A stretch of DNA of 64,000 nt from Tolypothrix campylonemoides VB511288 (GCA_000828075.3 JXCB02000002.1:836649-900648), one strand, 5' to 3'. Numbered from the stretch's first letter, positions 36,945 through 47,223 are shown. Notes: generated by a model not told the origin, from the letters alone. Made by a program: numbers and translations.

Positions 36945-37187
36945 CATAAGCAATTCACGCATTCAAAATCGCAAAGCGTTATACAGAGCCGTAGCCTTGA
37001 GCGAAGCGAAGCAAAAGCGCTGCTATTGGAAAAATAAGGGCTAACAAGGATGAACAGTACCCTTTTTTGCCACAGAGAATGTGGAATGGCAAACAACCGT
37101 ACAATTATGTTAAAAATATATATTTGCCTAGCTTAGGAAAATACAATAAAGAAACAGGTTTTCAATTTTTAGCCATAAATAATCCTA

Positions 37188-38720
37188 ATGAATGGTCAAG
37201 TATTAGGCGATCGCTACGAAGTACAGCAGCAGTTGGGTAAAAAAGCTGGGCGACAGACCCTTCTGGCTCGTGATCTCCTGACAAATGAATTCGTGGTTGT
37301 CAAGTTACTCTGTTTTAGCAGTGACTTCGAGTGGGATGATCTCAAGCTATTTGAGCGAGAAGCCGAAACTTTAAAAAAAATAGCACATCCGTCTATTCCT
37401 CGCTATTTAGATTATTTTGAGGTAACTTCATCAAATATAAAAGGCTTTGCTTTAGTACAGACTTATATAAGCGCACAAACTTTGGAGCAATACATCAAAG
37501 CTGGGCGTACTTTTACTGAAGCAGAAGTCAAACAGATAGCCAAAGCGCTTTTAAAAATTCTCATTTACTTACATGAGCAAAAACCGCCGACAATCCATCG
37601 TGATATTAAGCCTAGCAATATTTTGCTGACCAACCGCTCTGGCAATAGTGTAGGTCAAATATACTTGGTGGATTTTGGCTCGGTGCAGACTGCGGCTGCA
37701 GGTGAAGTTGGGACAATGACTGTAGTCGGAACTTATGGCTATATGCCACCAGAGCAATTTGGTGGACGCACAGTTCCAGCGTCTGACCTTTACAGCTTGG
37801 CTGCAACTTTAATTTACTTAGTCACAGGGACGCAACCTGCTGATTTACCCCAAAAGAACTTCCGGATTGACTTTGAGCAGGCTGCAATTCTCAGTCCGGC
37901 ATTGAGTCAGTGGTTGAAGTGGATGAGTGAACCCAGTTTAGAGCGCCGATTGGGGTCTGCGCGTGAAGCGCTAGCAGCTTTAGAGCATCCACTGTTACAA
38001 CAACCACATCCAGAAGAAATGGACTATTTAGACTGGATTAAACAGAACTGGTATTGGGATGGAAACCATTGGATAAGCAAAACCCAAGAGCAGCCAAGAC
38101 AAATTGTCTCTTCAAAGCTCAACAGAAATCAGTCTGGGCGTAGTTTAACCATCAGAATGGCTCAACCAGCTGGTAGCAAAATCAAACTTAAGAAAGATGA
38201 AAATTCTTTAGATATTCTGATTCCACCAACTGGTTTTCAACCGTCGATGACGTTCATGGTTTTGTTTGCGATCGCCTGGAATTCTTTTATTCTTTTTTGG
38301 ACAGTTAACGCGATCGCTGCACCTTTTCCAGCAAACATACCCTTTGCTTTGTTCTCACTTCCCTTTTGGGGTGCTGGTTTTCAGATGTTATCTGCGATTC
38401 TATTTCCTTTATTAAGACGGACTCGACTTCGTTTAAATCGAGAAAAAATTACCTTTATTTGGGAATTGCTGGGATTAAAATTCAATCGTGTTGCTTCAGC
38501 ACGAACACAGGATATCACTAAGTTGGTGTACTCGCCGAAAACGTTTACAACAGACTCTGAAGGCAACAGATTTGAAATTCCCCCTCAACTGATCATTTGG
38601 GCTGGAGTGCACAAGTATCAGCTTGGCGGTGGTTATGGTCCAATTAAGTCTGAACCGGAAATTGAATGGCTAGCTCATGAATTAAGCGATTGGTTGGGTC
38701 TATCAATCACACAAGAATGA
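37188..38720 (+). CDS. Serine/threonine protein kinase with C-terminal membrane domain
   Basis: A 510-residue Hanks-type kinase. Kinase domain about residues 10-270: the ATP loop LGKKAGRQT is degenerate for GxGxxG, catalytic loop IHRDIKPSNILL, metal motif VDFGSV, and activation/APE region YMPPEQF. Two hydrophobic segments at about 355-375 and 385-410 (MVLFAIAWNSFILFWTV; FPLLRR after) anchor a C-terminal domain of about 100 residues with beta-strand character. This arrangement is common among cyanobacterial kinases. Targets unknown. The phytochrome gene follows 160 bp later on the same strand. Confidence 0.9.
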   Translation: MNGQVLGDRYEVQQQLGKKAGRQTLLARDLLTNEFVVVKLLCFSSDFEWDDLKLFEREAETLKKIAHPSIPRYLDYFEVTSSNIKGFALVQTYISAQTLEQYIKAGRTFTEAEVKQIAKALLKILIYLHEQKPPTIHRDIKPSNILLTNRSGNSVGQIYLVDFGSVQTAAAGEVGTMTVVGTYGYMPPEQFGGRTVPASDLYSLAATLIYLVTGTQPADLPQKNFRIDFEQAAILSPALSQWLKWMSEPSLERRLGSAREALAALEHPLLQQPHPEEMDYLDWIKQNWYWDGNHWISKTQEQPRQIVSSKLNRNQSGRSLTIRMAQPAGSKIKLKKDENSLDILIPPTGFQPSMTFMVLFAIAWNSFILFWTVNAIAAPFPANIPFALFSLPFWGAGFQMLSAILFPLLRRTRLRLNREKITFIWELLGLKFNRVASARTQDITKLVYSPKTFTTDSEGNRFEIPPQLIIWAGVHKYQLGGGYGPIKSEPEIEWLAHELSDWLGLSITQE

Positions 38721-38882
38721 AAATAGCACCCCGCCGTACAGAGGAGAAGGAGATTTTCATCTGTTATGGTGTACGCAGCTCATGATGGCTACTTTTTTAA
38801 GTAAATGTTTAAAAAATGTTAAAATTTGTAAAAAATAATTACAATTATGTAAATAACAAGTTTGGTTCTGATAAATCGAGCT

Positions 38883-41138
38883 ATGAGCCAATCTGAAGTC
38901 ACCCCTCCCCAAATTACAAATGTCATTGAGCACGAACCAATTGAATTTTCCATCTCGATTCAACCTCATGGCGTACTACTGGCGCTTAATCCTCAGTTAG
39001 TCATGTTGCAAGTGAGCAATAATACTGAGGACTTATTGGGCAAAAAGCCAAACGATTTACTCGGTCAACCCCTCAGCAATTTGCTTGACATAAAAGACGT
39101 CAAAGCTATTAAGCAATGCTGGCAACAAGAAAAAGATTGTGTTAATTCCTTTAAGCTGTCTATCCAGACTTCAAAAGGTGAGCAATACTTTGACAGTATG
39201 GCTCATCGTACAGAAAGTAGTTTGATTCTTGAGCTAGAACCAACTGACTCTGTCAACCAAATTAGCTTTTTGAGCTTTTATGCTTTGGCGGGTGAGGCGA
39301 TCGCTAAAATGCGAAAAACATCAAACCTCACAGATTTTTTGCAACTTGTCGTATCCGAAGTGCAAAAAATTACAGGCTTTGACAGAGTAGTGGTCTATGA
39401 ATTTGACTATATGGGAGCGGGTTCCGTAGTTGCCGAAGTCAAACGGGATGATTTATCACCTTATTTAGGACTGCACTATCCCGCTACGGATCTCCCTGAG
39501 CAAGTTAGGGAGTTATACAAGCGTACTTTGCTACGATTTATTCCCAATTTGAATACCCAACCTGTCGAACTCGTTTCAGTTGAAAATCCCGAAACCGATT
39601 CTACACCTGTTGACTTAAGCTTGTGCGTCCTCAGGAGCGTTCATCCCTGCTGTGTTGAATACCATCAAAACATGGGTGTAGCAGCCATCCTGGTGATAGC
39701 GCTCATTAAAGAGCAAAAGCTTTGGGGATTAATTTCCTGCCATCATCAAACACATAAGCATATTCCTTACGAAGTACGCAAAATTTGCGAATTTTTAGGG
39801 CAGATTGTGTCGCGAGAACTAGAACACAAAGTCAATCAGTCCCAATTGGACTATAGAGTAAAGCTTCAGTCGTTACAGTCTGATTTTATAGAGTCGATTT
39901 CCCAAGCAAATAATTTTAAAGAAGCGCTTGTCAATCCTCAGCCGAGCTTGCTAGATGTTGTCGATGCTCAAGGAGCAGCAGTTTATCTGGATGATGAGAT
40001 TACGCTTTTGGGAGCAACACCAAATATTGAGCAGGTTCGTCTTCTGATTGATTGGGTAGATACTTCATACGGCGATAATTTATTTTCCACTGATTCTCTG
40101 CCCAAGCTTTACCCAGAAGCTATTGCTTTTAAAGATACGGCAAGTGGTTTGCTGCTTTTACGGATTTCTAAAGTTCGGCGTTATTACATCCTCTGGTTTC
40201 GTCCCGAAGTCATCCAAACGGTTAACTGGGCAGGTGATCCAAATGAATCGATTCAGGTTGATGCCAATGGTAGCATTACCCTTTGTCCACGAGCATCGTT
40301 TGAACGTTGGCAACAAACAGTTCGATTGACTTCACTACCTTGGCAACCGTGTGAACTCGACAGTGCTGTTGCTCTTCGCAATGCGATCGTAGGGATTGTA
40401 CTTTCTAAGGCAGATGAGTTAGCCAGAATGAATCAGGAGTTAGAGCGCAGCAACCGAGAACTCGCTTCGTTTGCTTTCGCCGCTTCCCATGATTTAAAGG
40501 AACCTTTGCGGGGCATCCACAACTACTCAAGTGTGCTGCTGGAAGACTATGCCCAACTGCTGGATGAGGATGGAATTGAGTACTTACAGACAGTAGTTTC
40601 CTTGTCTCAACGGATGGAAACTCTGATTAATTCCCTGCTGCGGCTTTCGCAGTTAGGGCAAGCGAAACTGCAGCTACAAGCAACTGACCTCAACGAATTA
40701 CTCGATCAAGTGATTCATCTTTTACGTGCCAGTCGTCCGCAAGGTCAGTTTGATATTCGTATACCCAGACCTTTGCCTACGATTGAATGTGACCCAGTTC
40801 TCGTGAGCGAAGTCTTTAGTAACCTGATCATAAATGCTTTAAAATACAATGACAAGCCAGAAAAATGGGTTGAAATAGGTTACTTGAATACTCAAGAGCA
40901 ACAAGAAACCTCAGTACCGTTTGTGTTTTATATACGAGATAACGGCATTGGTATTCCAGAACATCACCACGAGAGTATTTTCCGACTCTTCAAGCGGCTC
41001 CACTCTCAGGAAAAGTATGGTGGAGGTGCCGGTGCGGGGCTTGCCATTGCTAAGAAGATTGTTGAGCGCCACGGTGGTCGTATCTGGGTTGAGTCGACCG
41101 TGGATCTTGGCTCAACATTTTATTTTACGCTCGAATAG
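38883..41138 (+). CDS. Phytochrome-type sensor histidine kinase
   Basis: 751 residues: PAS-like N-terminus (FSISIQPHG), GAF domain, PHY domain, then histidine kinase. Phytochrome marks: PATDLP (variant of PASDIP) and WGLISCHHQT (conserved His). The GAF chromophore region reads RSVHPCCVEYHQNMGV: a Cys stands where Cph1 has its bilin-linking Cys, but the next residue, His in Cph1, is also Cys (about residues 256-257). The N-terminal BphP-type Cys is absent. The kinase has ASHDLKEPLRG (phospho-acceptor His), NALKY and DNGIGIPEHHH. Start ATG 38883 (MSQSEV). A short response regulator follows after 56 bp, the usual phytochrome partner. Confidence 0.9.
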   Translation: MSQSEVTPPQITNVIEHEPIEFSISIQPHGVLLALNPQLVMLQVSNNTEDLLGKKPNDLLGQPLSNLLDIKDVKAIKQCWQQEKDCVNSFKLSIQTSKGEQYFDSMAHRTESSLILELEPTDSVNQISFLSFYALAGEAIAKMRKTSNLTDFLQLVVSEVQKITGFDRVVVYEFDYMGAGSVVAEVKRDDLSPYLGLHYPATDLPEQVRELYKRTLLRFIPNLNTQPVELVSVENPETDSTPVDLSLCVLRSVHPCCVEYHQNMGVAAILVIALIKEQKLWGLISCHHQTHKHIPYEVRKICEFLGQIVSRELEHKVNQSQLDYRVKLQSLQSDFIESISQANNFKEALVNPQPSLLDVVDAQGAAVYLDDEITLLGATPNIEQVRLLIDWVDTSYGDNLFSTDSLPKLYPEAIAFKDTASGLLLLRISKVRRYYILWFRPEVIQTVNWAGDPNESIQVDANGSITLCPRASFERWQQTVRLTSLPWQPCELDSAVALRNAIVGIVLSKADELARMNQELERSNRELASFAFAASHDLKEPLRGIHNYSSVLLEDYAQLLDEDGIEYLQTVVSLSQRMETLINSLLRLSQLGQAKLQLQATDLNELLDQVIHLLRASRPQGQFDIRIPRPLPTIECDPVLVSEVFSNLIINALKYNDKPEKWVEIGYLNTQEQQETSVPFVFYIRDNGIGIPEHHHESIFRLFKRLHSQEKYGGGAGAGLAIAKKIVERHGGRIWVESTVDLGSTFYFTLE

Positions 41139-41194
41139 TTTAAAATCTTTTTAAAAGAAGTGTATTTTTATTACATTCTTTTAAAGACAACAGA

Positions 41195-41647
41195 ATGATA
41201 ACAAAACTCAATGAACCGCTGCTGGTTGTTGAGGACAGCAATGAGGATTTTAGGATGCTGCAACGCCTGATGCGGCGGATGGCTGTCCAAAACCCTATAT
41301 ATCGCTGTACCAACGGGGATGAGGTTTTAGAGTTTCTCTATCAAGAGGGGAATTATCAAGACCCTAACAAAGCGCCACGACCTTGTGTTATTCTGCTAGA
41401 CCTAAATTTACCAGGTATTGATGGTCGTGACATCTTGGAACGACTGAAGCAAGATAGCAGCCTTAGGAAAATCCCCATTGTTGTTTTCACCACATCATCT
41501 AACCCAAAGGATATTGAACTGTGCTACCAAAAAGGCGCAAATGGCTATCTCATTAAGCCAATAAATGCTCAAGAGTTGCAAAAGACAATTCAGGCATTTG
41601 TAAATTATTGGTTAGAGGCAAATACTCCCCCAGATGCTGGTGAATGA
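41195..41647 (+). CDS. Rcp1-type response regulator
   Basis: A single receiver domain of 150 residues, no output domain. Acidic pocket VVEDSNED, phospho-acceptor Asp69 in ILLDLNLPG, Thr in FTTSSNP and Lys in YLIKPIN. The elongated loop (YQEGNYQDPNKAPRP) is typical of Rcp1, the partner of Cph1 phytochrome. It lies 56 bp after the phytochrome kinase gene, so it very likely receives phosphate from it. ATG at 41195 has AACAGA only; weak ribosome binding site. Confidence 0.92.
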   Translation: MITKLNEPLLVVEDSNEDFRMLQRLMRRMAVQNPIYRCTNGDEVLEFLYQEGNYQDPNKAPRPCVILLDLNLPGIDGRDILERLKQDSSLRKIPIVVFTTSSNPKDIELCYQKGANGYLIKPINAQELQKTIQAFVNYWLEANTPPDAGE

Positions 41648-41785
41648 CTAATGAGAAAGCTAAGACGAACGCTGTCTATTTTTACATTTATTTATATTAA
41701 TTTAAAATTTGTTAAAAATTATTAAAAATTATATGATATGTGAGAAGCTTGTTCAAGGAGTAAAATAACTCTCCCTTATAGTTTT

Positions 41786-42967
41786 ATGCCAGAAACCAGG
41801 ACGCTACTCATCATTGATGATTGTCCAGAGGATCGGAGAATCTATCGTCGGTATCTTTTGAAAGATCCTCATCAGTCCTACCAAATTTTGGAAGCAGACT
41901 CGGCGAAGGACGGGCTTGCTTTGTTCCAGGAAATACTGTGCGATGTGATTTTACTCGATTTTTGCCTCCCTGATATGACTGGGCTAGAAATCCTCGATCA
42001 GCTCAAGCAGGAGAAATTTGAGGTTCCCGCGCCCGTGATTATGCTGACAGGACAAGGCGATGAAGATCTTGCCGTACAAGCTATGAAAAAGGGCGCTCAA
42101 GATTACCTGAGCAAGCAACGTCTCAAACCAGATGTGCTACAGTTAGCAGTCCGCAACGTGATTCAGCACGCGCACTTGCAAAGTGTGCTTAACCAAACAA
42201 GGGAAAGACAACGTCTGATTATTCAACAAGCAGAACTGCTTGCCCAAACACAAGCAGCTCTTATCAGAGAACAGAAACTTAACGCTTTTAAATCCCAAAT
42301 TATCACAACGGTTTCTTACGAGTATCGAACGCCGTTAGCTTCTATCCTTGCTGCAGCATCAACTCTAAAGCAGCATGGGGACAAGCTAGATGAATCGAAA
42401 CACCAGAGGTTACTGCAAATTATTGAACAGAAAGCCCGCCAGATGGGTAAATTAGTCGATGATTTGCTTGTGTTTTATCAATTTGACTTGAATAAAGCGC
42501 AATTTAAGCCCCAACCGCTCGATTTGTGCCACTTTTTTTCTGATTTGATACAAGAGCAGCGAGAAAAATTGAGTTCTCGCCATGAATTGATTTATAAGAT
42601 GACTGGGAATCACAAGGACTTCTGGGGCGATGGCTTACTTTTGCGGCAAATCTTTGTGAACTTAATGTCTAATGCGATTAAGTACTCGCCAGATGGAGGC
42701 AAGATAGAGTTTCACGTGATTGGGAATGACTCACAAGTTATCTTTTCCGTCAAAGATCAGGGAATTGGTATACCAATAGAGGATCAAGACAACTTATTTC
42801 AAGCTTTCAGTCGTGGAAGTAACGTTGATACAATTCCTGGAACTGGATTGGGACTAGCCATTGCCAACGCTTGTGTAGAGTTACATGGCGGCGATATTGC
42901 TTTGGAAAGCCAGCTGGGAAAAGGAACTAAGGTAACAGTAATTTTACCAAAGCGACTTTTGATTTAA
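41786..42967 (+). CDS. Receiver plus histidine-kinase hybrid, phospho-acceptor His replaced
   Basis: A 393-residue soluble protein: receiver (residues 1-125; acidic pair IIDDCPED, Asp58 in ILLDFCLPD, Lys in YLSKQR), coiled coil (about 125-165), kinase DHp and ATPase domains. The H-box reads TTVSYEYRTPLASI. Position 178, normally the phosphorylated His of SHExRTPL, is Tyr (TAC at 42317-42319). The ATPase part looks intact: NLMSNAIKYS, DQGIGIP, GTGLGLAIA. So it may bind ATP but cannot autophosphorylate in the normal way. It follows the phytochrome and Rcp1-like genes by 138 bp and is probably part of the same signalling unit. Confidence 0.9.
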   Translation: MPETRTLLIIDDCPEDRRIYRRYLLKDPHQSYQILEADSAKDGLALFQEILCDVILLDFCLPDMTGLEILDQLKQEKFEVPAPVIMLTGQGDEDLAVQAMKKGAQDYLSKQRLKPDVLQLAVRNVIQHAHLQSVLNQTRERQRLIIQQAELLAQTQAALIREQKLNAFKSQIITTVSYEYRTPLASILAAASTLKQHGDKLDESKHQRLLQIIEQKARQMGKLVDDLLVFYQFDLNKAQFKPQPLDLCHFFSDLIQEQREKLSSRHELIYKMTGNHKDFWGDGLLLRQIFVNLMSNAIKYSPDGGKIEFHVIGNDSQVIFSVKDQGIGIPIEDQDNLFQAFSRGSNVDTIPGTGLGLAIANACVELHGGDIALESQLGKGTKVTVILPKRLLI

Positions 42968-43290
42968 AGCATAAAGATTATAATAGATAAACGATTCTTA
43001 TTTGTATTCGTAACTTTGCATCACAAATAAGCTTGGATATTAAAATGTTTTAAATTTTTGTGGGATAGGCTTCTTAGCAATTATCAGTGTTTGAATTTTG
43101 CTACTCCCTTCCTCCACAAGACACGCTGCTTTGAATTTGGTTCATTTAATCGGTATTCTTCTGGGGAGAAGGGAGTTGAATGCTAGTAATATTTTTTAGA
43201 GCTTATTTCTATACCTCGCGTAAGCGCGTCCTGTCTCCAGGCACATTCGTTAACTGCAACGCAATCTGTTGCTAGAACTAAAAACGCGTA
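42968..43290. other. Intergenic region
   Basis: About 320 bp between convergent genes, AT-rich. No gene, hairpin or repeat that I can support. Confidence 0.6.
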
Positions 43291-43983
43291 TCATTTTGGT
43301 GGGCGTTGGCTTTTACTCCGTTCAACCCAACCGACATTCTTTTTTTGAATGTCTTGTTTGATCAATTCAAGGTCAGTATAAGAGTCGGCAACCTTAATCA
43401 GACTTTCATTGGTCATTGAACTTAAACCAACAACTTCCACTTGAACTCCTTGGTAGCTGATAGCATTAACCGCATAGCTTAGGTCGCCATCTCCACTCAA
43501 TAAAACCAAAGTATCGCAGTACCTTGCGAGTGTGATCATATCGACGGCAATTTCTACATCCAAATCCGCTTTTTTGGAGCCATTTGGCAATTCAATGAGT
43601 TCTTTGCTCACTACACGATAACCATTGCGACGCATCCAGAGGAGAAAGCCTTGCTGTTTTTCATTTGCAAAATCAACACCTGTGTAGAAGTAAGCCCTAA
43701 GCAGTTGACGGTCGTTTGTAAGATAGCGTAACAGTTTTGTGTAATCAATTTCAATATTGAGGTGCATCGCTGCATAAAACAAGTTTGCGCCATCAATAAA
43801 AATGGCAACACGTTGGTGTCGCTTCTTCTTTGGTAAATCGTTCCAAAGACAAGGTCCTAAGGTATTGCCATTTTCAATATCTGGTTGCTCAAAAACGGAA
43901 AGTTCTGGCACATTCAACGGTGACTCAAGCTCCAAGTTTAAGCGTCGTTGGTTGTTATGCTGAGGTCGTGGAAGTAATTGCAT
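43291..43983 (-). CDS. NYN-domain protein, LabA-like
   Basis: About 230 residues. The NYN (PIN-like nuclease) domain starts near residue 58: VAIFIDGANLFYAA (first acidic residue), then KKADLDVEIAVDM and LVLLSGDGDLSYAV with further acidic positions. All four catalytic acids seem present. LabA in Synechococcus takes part in circadian output, but the family is broad and biochemical role is likely RNA cleavage. The frame extends to 44034; ATG 43983 (MQLLPRPQHN) is the likely start. It stands alone. Confidence 0.85.
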   Translation of the reverse strand: MQLLPRPQHNNQRRLNLELESPLNVPELSVFEQPDIENGNTLGPCLWNDLPKKKRHQRVAIFIDGANLFYAAMHLNIEIDYTKLLRYLTNDRQLLRAYFYTGVDFANEKQQGFLLWMRRNGYRVVSKELIELPNGSKKADLDVEIAVDMITLARYCDTLVLLSGDGDLSYAVNAISYQGVQVEVVGLSSMTNESLIKVADSYTDLELIKQDIQKKNVGWVERSKSQRPPK

Positions 43984-44294
43984 GGAAATACGACTCCGAG
44001 CGTGATTTTTATCAAAAAGAGTGGTAAATATCATTCGACTTAAAACAAACAGATTGAAAAAGTCGGAATTTTAATATTTTCTTTATTTCTTACAGTCTTT
44101 GTCTTGCCAGTTCTCTAGAAATATACAAATTTTGACAATTTGTAATACTTCTTATAATTATATGAGACATTCTGCTGACGCAACCAAAAAAACCCAAATT
44201 CTGGCTTGAGATTTGTGAGATTGGTGGTAGCCTGAGCACATATGTTTATAGTGAATGAACGTCTGTTGCTTGGTTACGTAGATAGGAGGAACTT

Positions 44295-44468
44295 ATGTTT
44301 GGGTTAGGATGGCCAGAAGTCGGTATAATCGCTCTGGTGGCTGTGATCATTTTTGGACCAAAAAAAATTCCAGAATTAGGCAGCGCACTGGGCAAAACTC
44401 TGCGGGGTTTTAAGGAGGAACTGAAGAATCCCAGTGACGATACTAATCCGGAAAAAACAGAAGAGTGA
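44295..44468 (+). CDS. tatA: Twin-arginine translocase subunit TatA/E
   Basis: A 57-residue protein with one N-terminal membrane helix. Start MFGLGWPEVGIIALVAVIIF, then GPKKIPELGSALGKTLRGF, the TatA hallmarks: FG-P motif at the helix end and an amphipathic helix. The acidic tail is short. It forms the pore of the Tat export system with TatC, which is not in the window. ATG 44295 has AGGAGG about 5 bases upstream. It ends 53 bp before the cphA stop (convergent). Confidence 0.95.
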   Translation: MFGLGWPEVGIIALVAVIIFGPKKIPELGSALGKTLRGFKEELKNPSDDTNPEKTEE

Positions 44469-44520
44469 AGAAAGAAAGTTGAAGAATGAAGTTCTATCTT
44501 CTTTCTTCCTTTTTTAGAAC

Positions 44521-47223
44521 TCATAATAGTGTATTTACCACAGAAGATGGTACCCCAATCTGGGAATCTACAGTGGGCGAGTTGGTATTTTGTTGGGTTA
44601 TCTCTTCTTTGACGACTCCACGCGCTGTAATTAGCTTAATGGCGCGGCTGATGCTTTCTGGCAAAATGACGACTAAACTGTTATCTGGTGCAGTGTCCAA
44701 AGCTTTGTTAACCGCTTCTGTTTCATTAAGAATTGTTTCATACTCCTGGTTGGGATTAACTTCCTTAATGCCTCGAACAATCAAATCAGCAGCTGTACCC
44801 CGCACCCGTCCCCTGGTGTCATCATCTTCTTTGATGATGATTGAGTCAAAAATTTCTGCTGCTAATTTGCCTAACATGATAAAGTCTTCGTCGCGGCGAT
44901 CGCCTGGTCCGCCGATCACCCCTACACGTTTACCAGAAGTCCAATTGCGGACGAAAGCGCCTAACGCTGCATAACTGGCTGGGTTATGGGCATAATCTAC
45001 CAACGCGTGATAGTTCCCCAAATTAAATAAGTTCATCCGTCCTGGTGTTTGACTCACCGAGGCGCGAAAGGTATTCAAACCAGCACGAATTTGCTCTATC
45101 GAAACATTTTGCACGAATGCTGCCAAAGAAGCTGCTAAAGCGTTGGCTATCATAAACGGCGCACGTCCGCCCATTGTTAGGGGTATATTTTCTGCCCGTT
45201 CTATCCGGTGCGTCCAGTCGCCTTTTAATATAGATAGATAGCCATTTTCATAAACTGCGGCGACTCCTCCCTGTTGAATGTGCTTTCGCACCAATTCCGC
45301 ATCCGGGTTCATGGTGAAGTAAGCAATATTTGCTTTTGTTTTTTCCGCCATTGCAGCAACTCGGGGATCATCAGCATTGAGGACTGCGTAACCGTCGGGA
45401 AACACTGCTTCAGCGACGACACTTTTGAGATGCGCCAACTGTTCAATATGATCAATATCGCCTATTCCCAAATGGTCAGCAGTAACATTTAAGACTACAC
45501 CCACATTAGCGTTTTCAAAAGCCAGTCCAGAGCGAAGAATACCACCACGAGCAGTTTCCAGTACCGCTACTTCCACAGTTGGGTCTTGTAGAATCAGCTG
45601 CGCACTTTGGGGACCAGTGTTGTCTCCCACCTCTACTAAGTAATCTCCGATGTATGTTCCATCGCTCGTTGTAAAACCTACGACTTTATGAGTTTGCTTG
45701 AAAATGTGTGCCAATAGCCGAGTCGTAGTGGTTTTGCCGTTGGTGCCTGTAACGGCAAGAATGGGTATGCGGCTGGTTTTATCAGATGGAAACAGCATAT
45801 CAATCACTGCTCCCCCGACATTACGAGGAATACCAAGGCTGGGAGCGACGTGCATCCGGAATCCCGGAGCTGCGTTAACTTCGACAATCACACCATCCAC
45901 TTCTCGCAAGGGACGGCTAATATCTGATGTTACAATATCAATCCCGGCAATATCCAAACCGATGATTTTCACTATCCGTTGTGCCAGCCAAACATTTTCT
46001 GGATGGATTTCATCTGTACGGTCTACGGCACTGCCCCCTGTACTTAAGTTTGCCGTTGCCCGCAAGTAACAAATTTCGCCCTTAGGTAACACGGTGTTAA
46101 GCGTGCGACCTTGCTTTTCCATGAGTTGGTAGCTGGTGCGGTCTAGTTCAATTTTGGTGAGGACGTTATCATGTCCCTCACCACGGTTTGGGTCTTTGTT
46201 CGTTTCCTCAATCAGTTCAAAGATGGTGGATTTGCCATCGCCAATCACATTAGCTGGCACACGTTCAGCAACTGCTACGACTTTGCCATCCACCACGAGA
46301 ACCCGGTGGTCGCGTCCGGTATAATACCGCTCAACAATAATCGACCGGGAAACCTGTCTTGCAGAATCGTATGCAGCTTCTGCTTCTTCCCTGGAAATAA
46401 TATTGATCGAGATACCGCGTCCATGATTACCATCCAAAGGTTTGATAACGATGGGATAGCCGCCAACTTGTTCAATGGCTTCTTCTAAATCGTCCAAGAA
46501 GTTGATCACGGTTCCTCTTGGTACAGGAACTCCGGCGTTAGCAAGAACGCGTTTGGTGGCTTCTTTGTCGCAGGCGAGTTCTACTCCCAAGATGCCGGTG
46601 TTGTCTGTCATCGTCGCTTGTACACGCTTTTGATTCACCCCGTAGCCCAACTGAATCAAAAAACGTGCGCCAAGCTGCATCCAGGGAATGCCTCTTTTTT
46701 CTGCTTCTTTGATAAGTGTTTCCGTACTCGGTCCTAAAGCCGCATCACGCCATAAGTCTTTCAGGTCTTGCAAATCTTGCTCTAATTCTGCCTTGGGATA
46801 GCGACCCCGATCAACAATACTTTGGCACAGCCGTACTGCTGCTCTACCAGCGTAGCGTCCGGCTTCCTCGTTGAGATACTCGAACACGACTTGGTAAACT
46901 CCCGATGTTGACGTTTCTCGGGTTCGACCAAAGCCTACGTGCATTCCAGCCAAATCTTGTAGTTCTAGGGCTACGTGTTCCACAACATGACCCATCATGG
47001 TGCCTTCGCGCACGCGCATCAAAAAACCACCACGACAGCCAGGCGAGCAAAAATGACCTTCCAGACTGGGTAGAGCCTCAACTAATCCTTCATAAAAGCC
47101 GGGAACTTCATTGGTGGGCGTCTCGGCAATATTTTCCAAATCGAGGCGCATAACAATCAGCTTGTGGCGTCGAATGCTCCAATAGTTGGGGCCGCGTAAA
47201 GTCTGGATCTTGAGGATTCTCAT
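44521..47223 (-). CDS. cphA: Cyanophycin synthetase
   Basis: A full-length 900-residue CphA that polymerises Asp and Arg into cyanophycin, the cytoplasmic nitrogen store. N-terminal domain MRILKIQTLRGPNYWS. The ATP-grasp domain (about residues 215-480) adds Arg, with GGYPIVIKPLDGNHGRG in parts. The C-terminal Mur-ligase-like domain has the P-loop GTNGKTTTTRLLA (about 490-505) and adds Asp. ATG at 47223 as in relatives. cphB is directly upstream on the same strand (173 bp), the classic cphBA order. Regulated in relatives by nitrogen status; no clear NtcA site found. Confidence 0.97.
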   Translation of the reverse strand: MRILKIQTLRGPNYWSIRRHKLIVMRLDLENIAETPTNEVPGFYEGLVEALPSLEGHFCSPGCRGGFLMRVREGTMMGHVVEHVALELQDLAGMHVGFGRTRETSTSGVYQVVFEYLNEEAGRYAGRAAVRLCQSIVDRGRYPKAELEQDLQDLKDLWRDAALGPSTETLIKEAEKRGIPWMQLGARFLIQLGYGVNQKRVQATMTDNTGILGVELACDKEATKRVLANAGVPVPRGTVINFLDDLEEAIEQVGGYPIVIKPLDGNHGRGISINIISREEAEAAYDSARQVSRSIIVERYYTGRDHRVLVVDGKVVAVAERVPANVIGDGKSTIFELIEETNKDPNRGEGHDNVLTKIELDRTSYQLMEKQGRTLNTVLPKGEICYLRATANLSTGGSAVDRTDEIHPENVWLAQRIVKIIGLDIAGIDIVTSDISRPLREVDGVIVEVNAAPGFRMHVAPSLGIPRNVGGAVIDMLFPSDKTSRIPILAVTGTNGKTTTTRLLAHIFKQTHKVVGFTTSDGTYIGDYLVEVGDNTGPQSAQLILQDPTVEVAVLETARGGILRSGLAFENANVGVVLNVTADHLGIGDIDHIEQLAHLKSVVAEAVFPDGYAVLNADDPRVAAMAEKTKANIAYFTMNPDAELVRKHIQQGGVAAVYENGYLSILKGDWTHRIERAENIPLTMGGRAPFMIANALAASLAAFVQNVSIEQIRAGLNTFRASVSQTPGRMNLFNLGNYHALVDYAHNPASYAALGAFVRNWTSGKRVGVIGGPGDRRDEDFIMLGKLAAEIFDSIIIKEDDDTRGRVRGTAADLIVRGIKEVNPNQEYETILNETEAVNKALDTAPDNSLVVILPESISRAIKLITARGVVKEEITQQNTNSPTVDSQIGVPSSVVNTLL

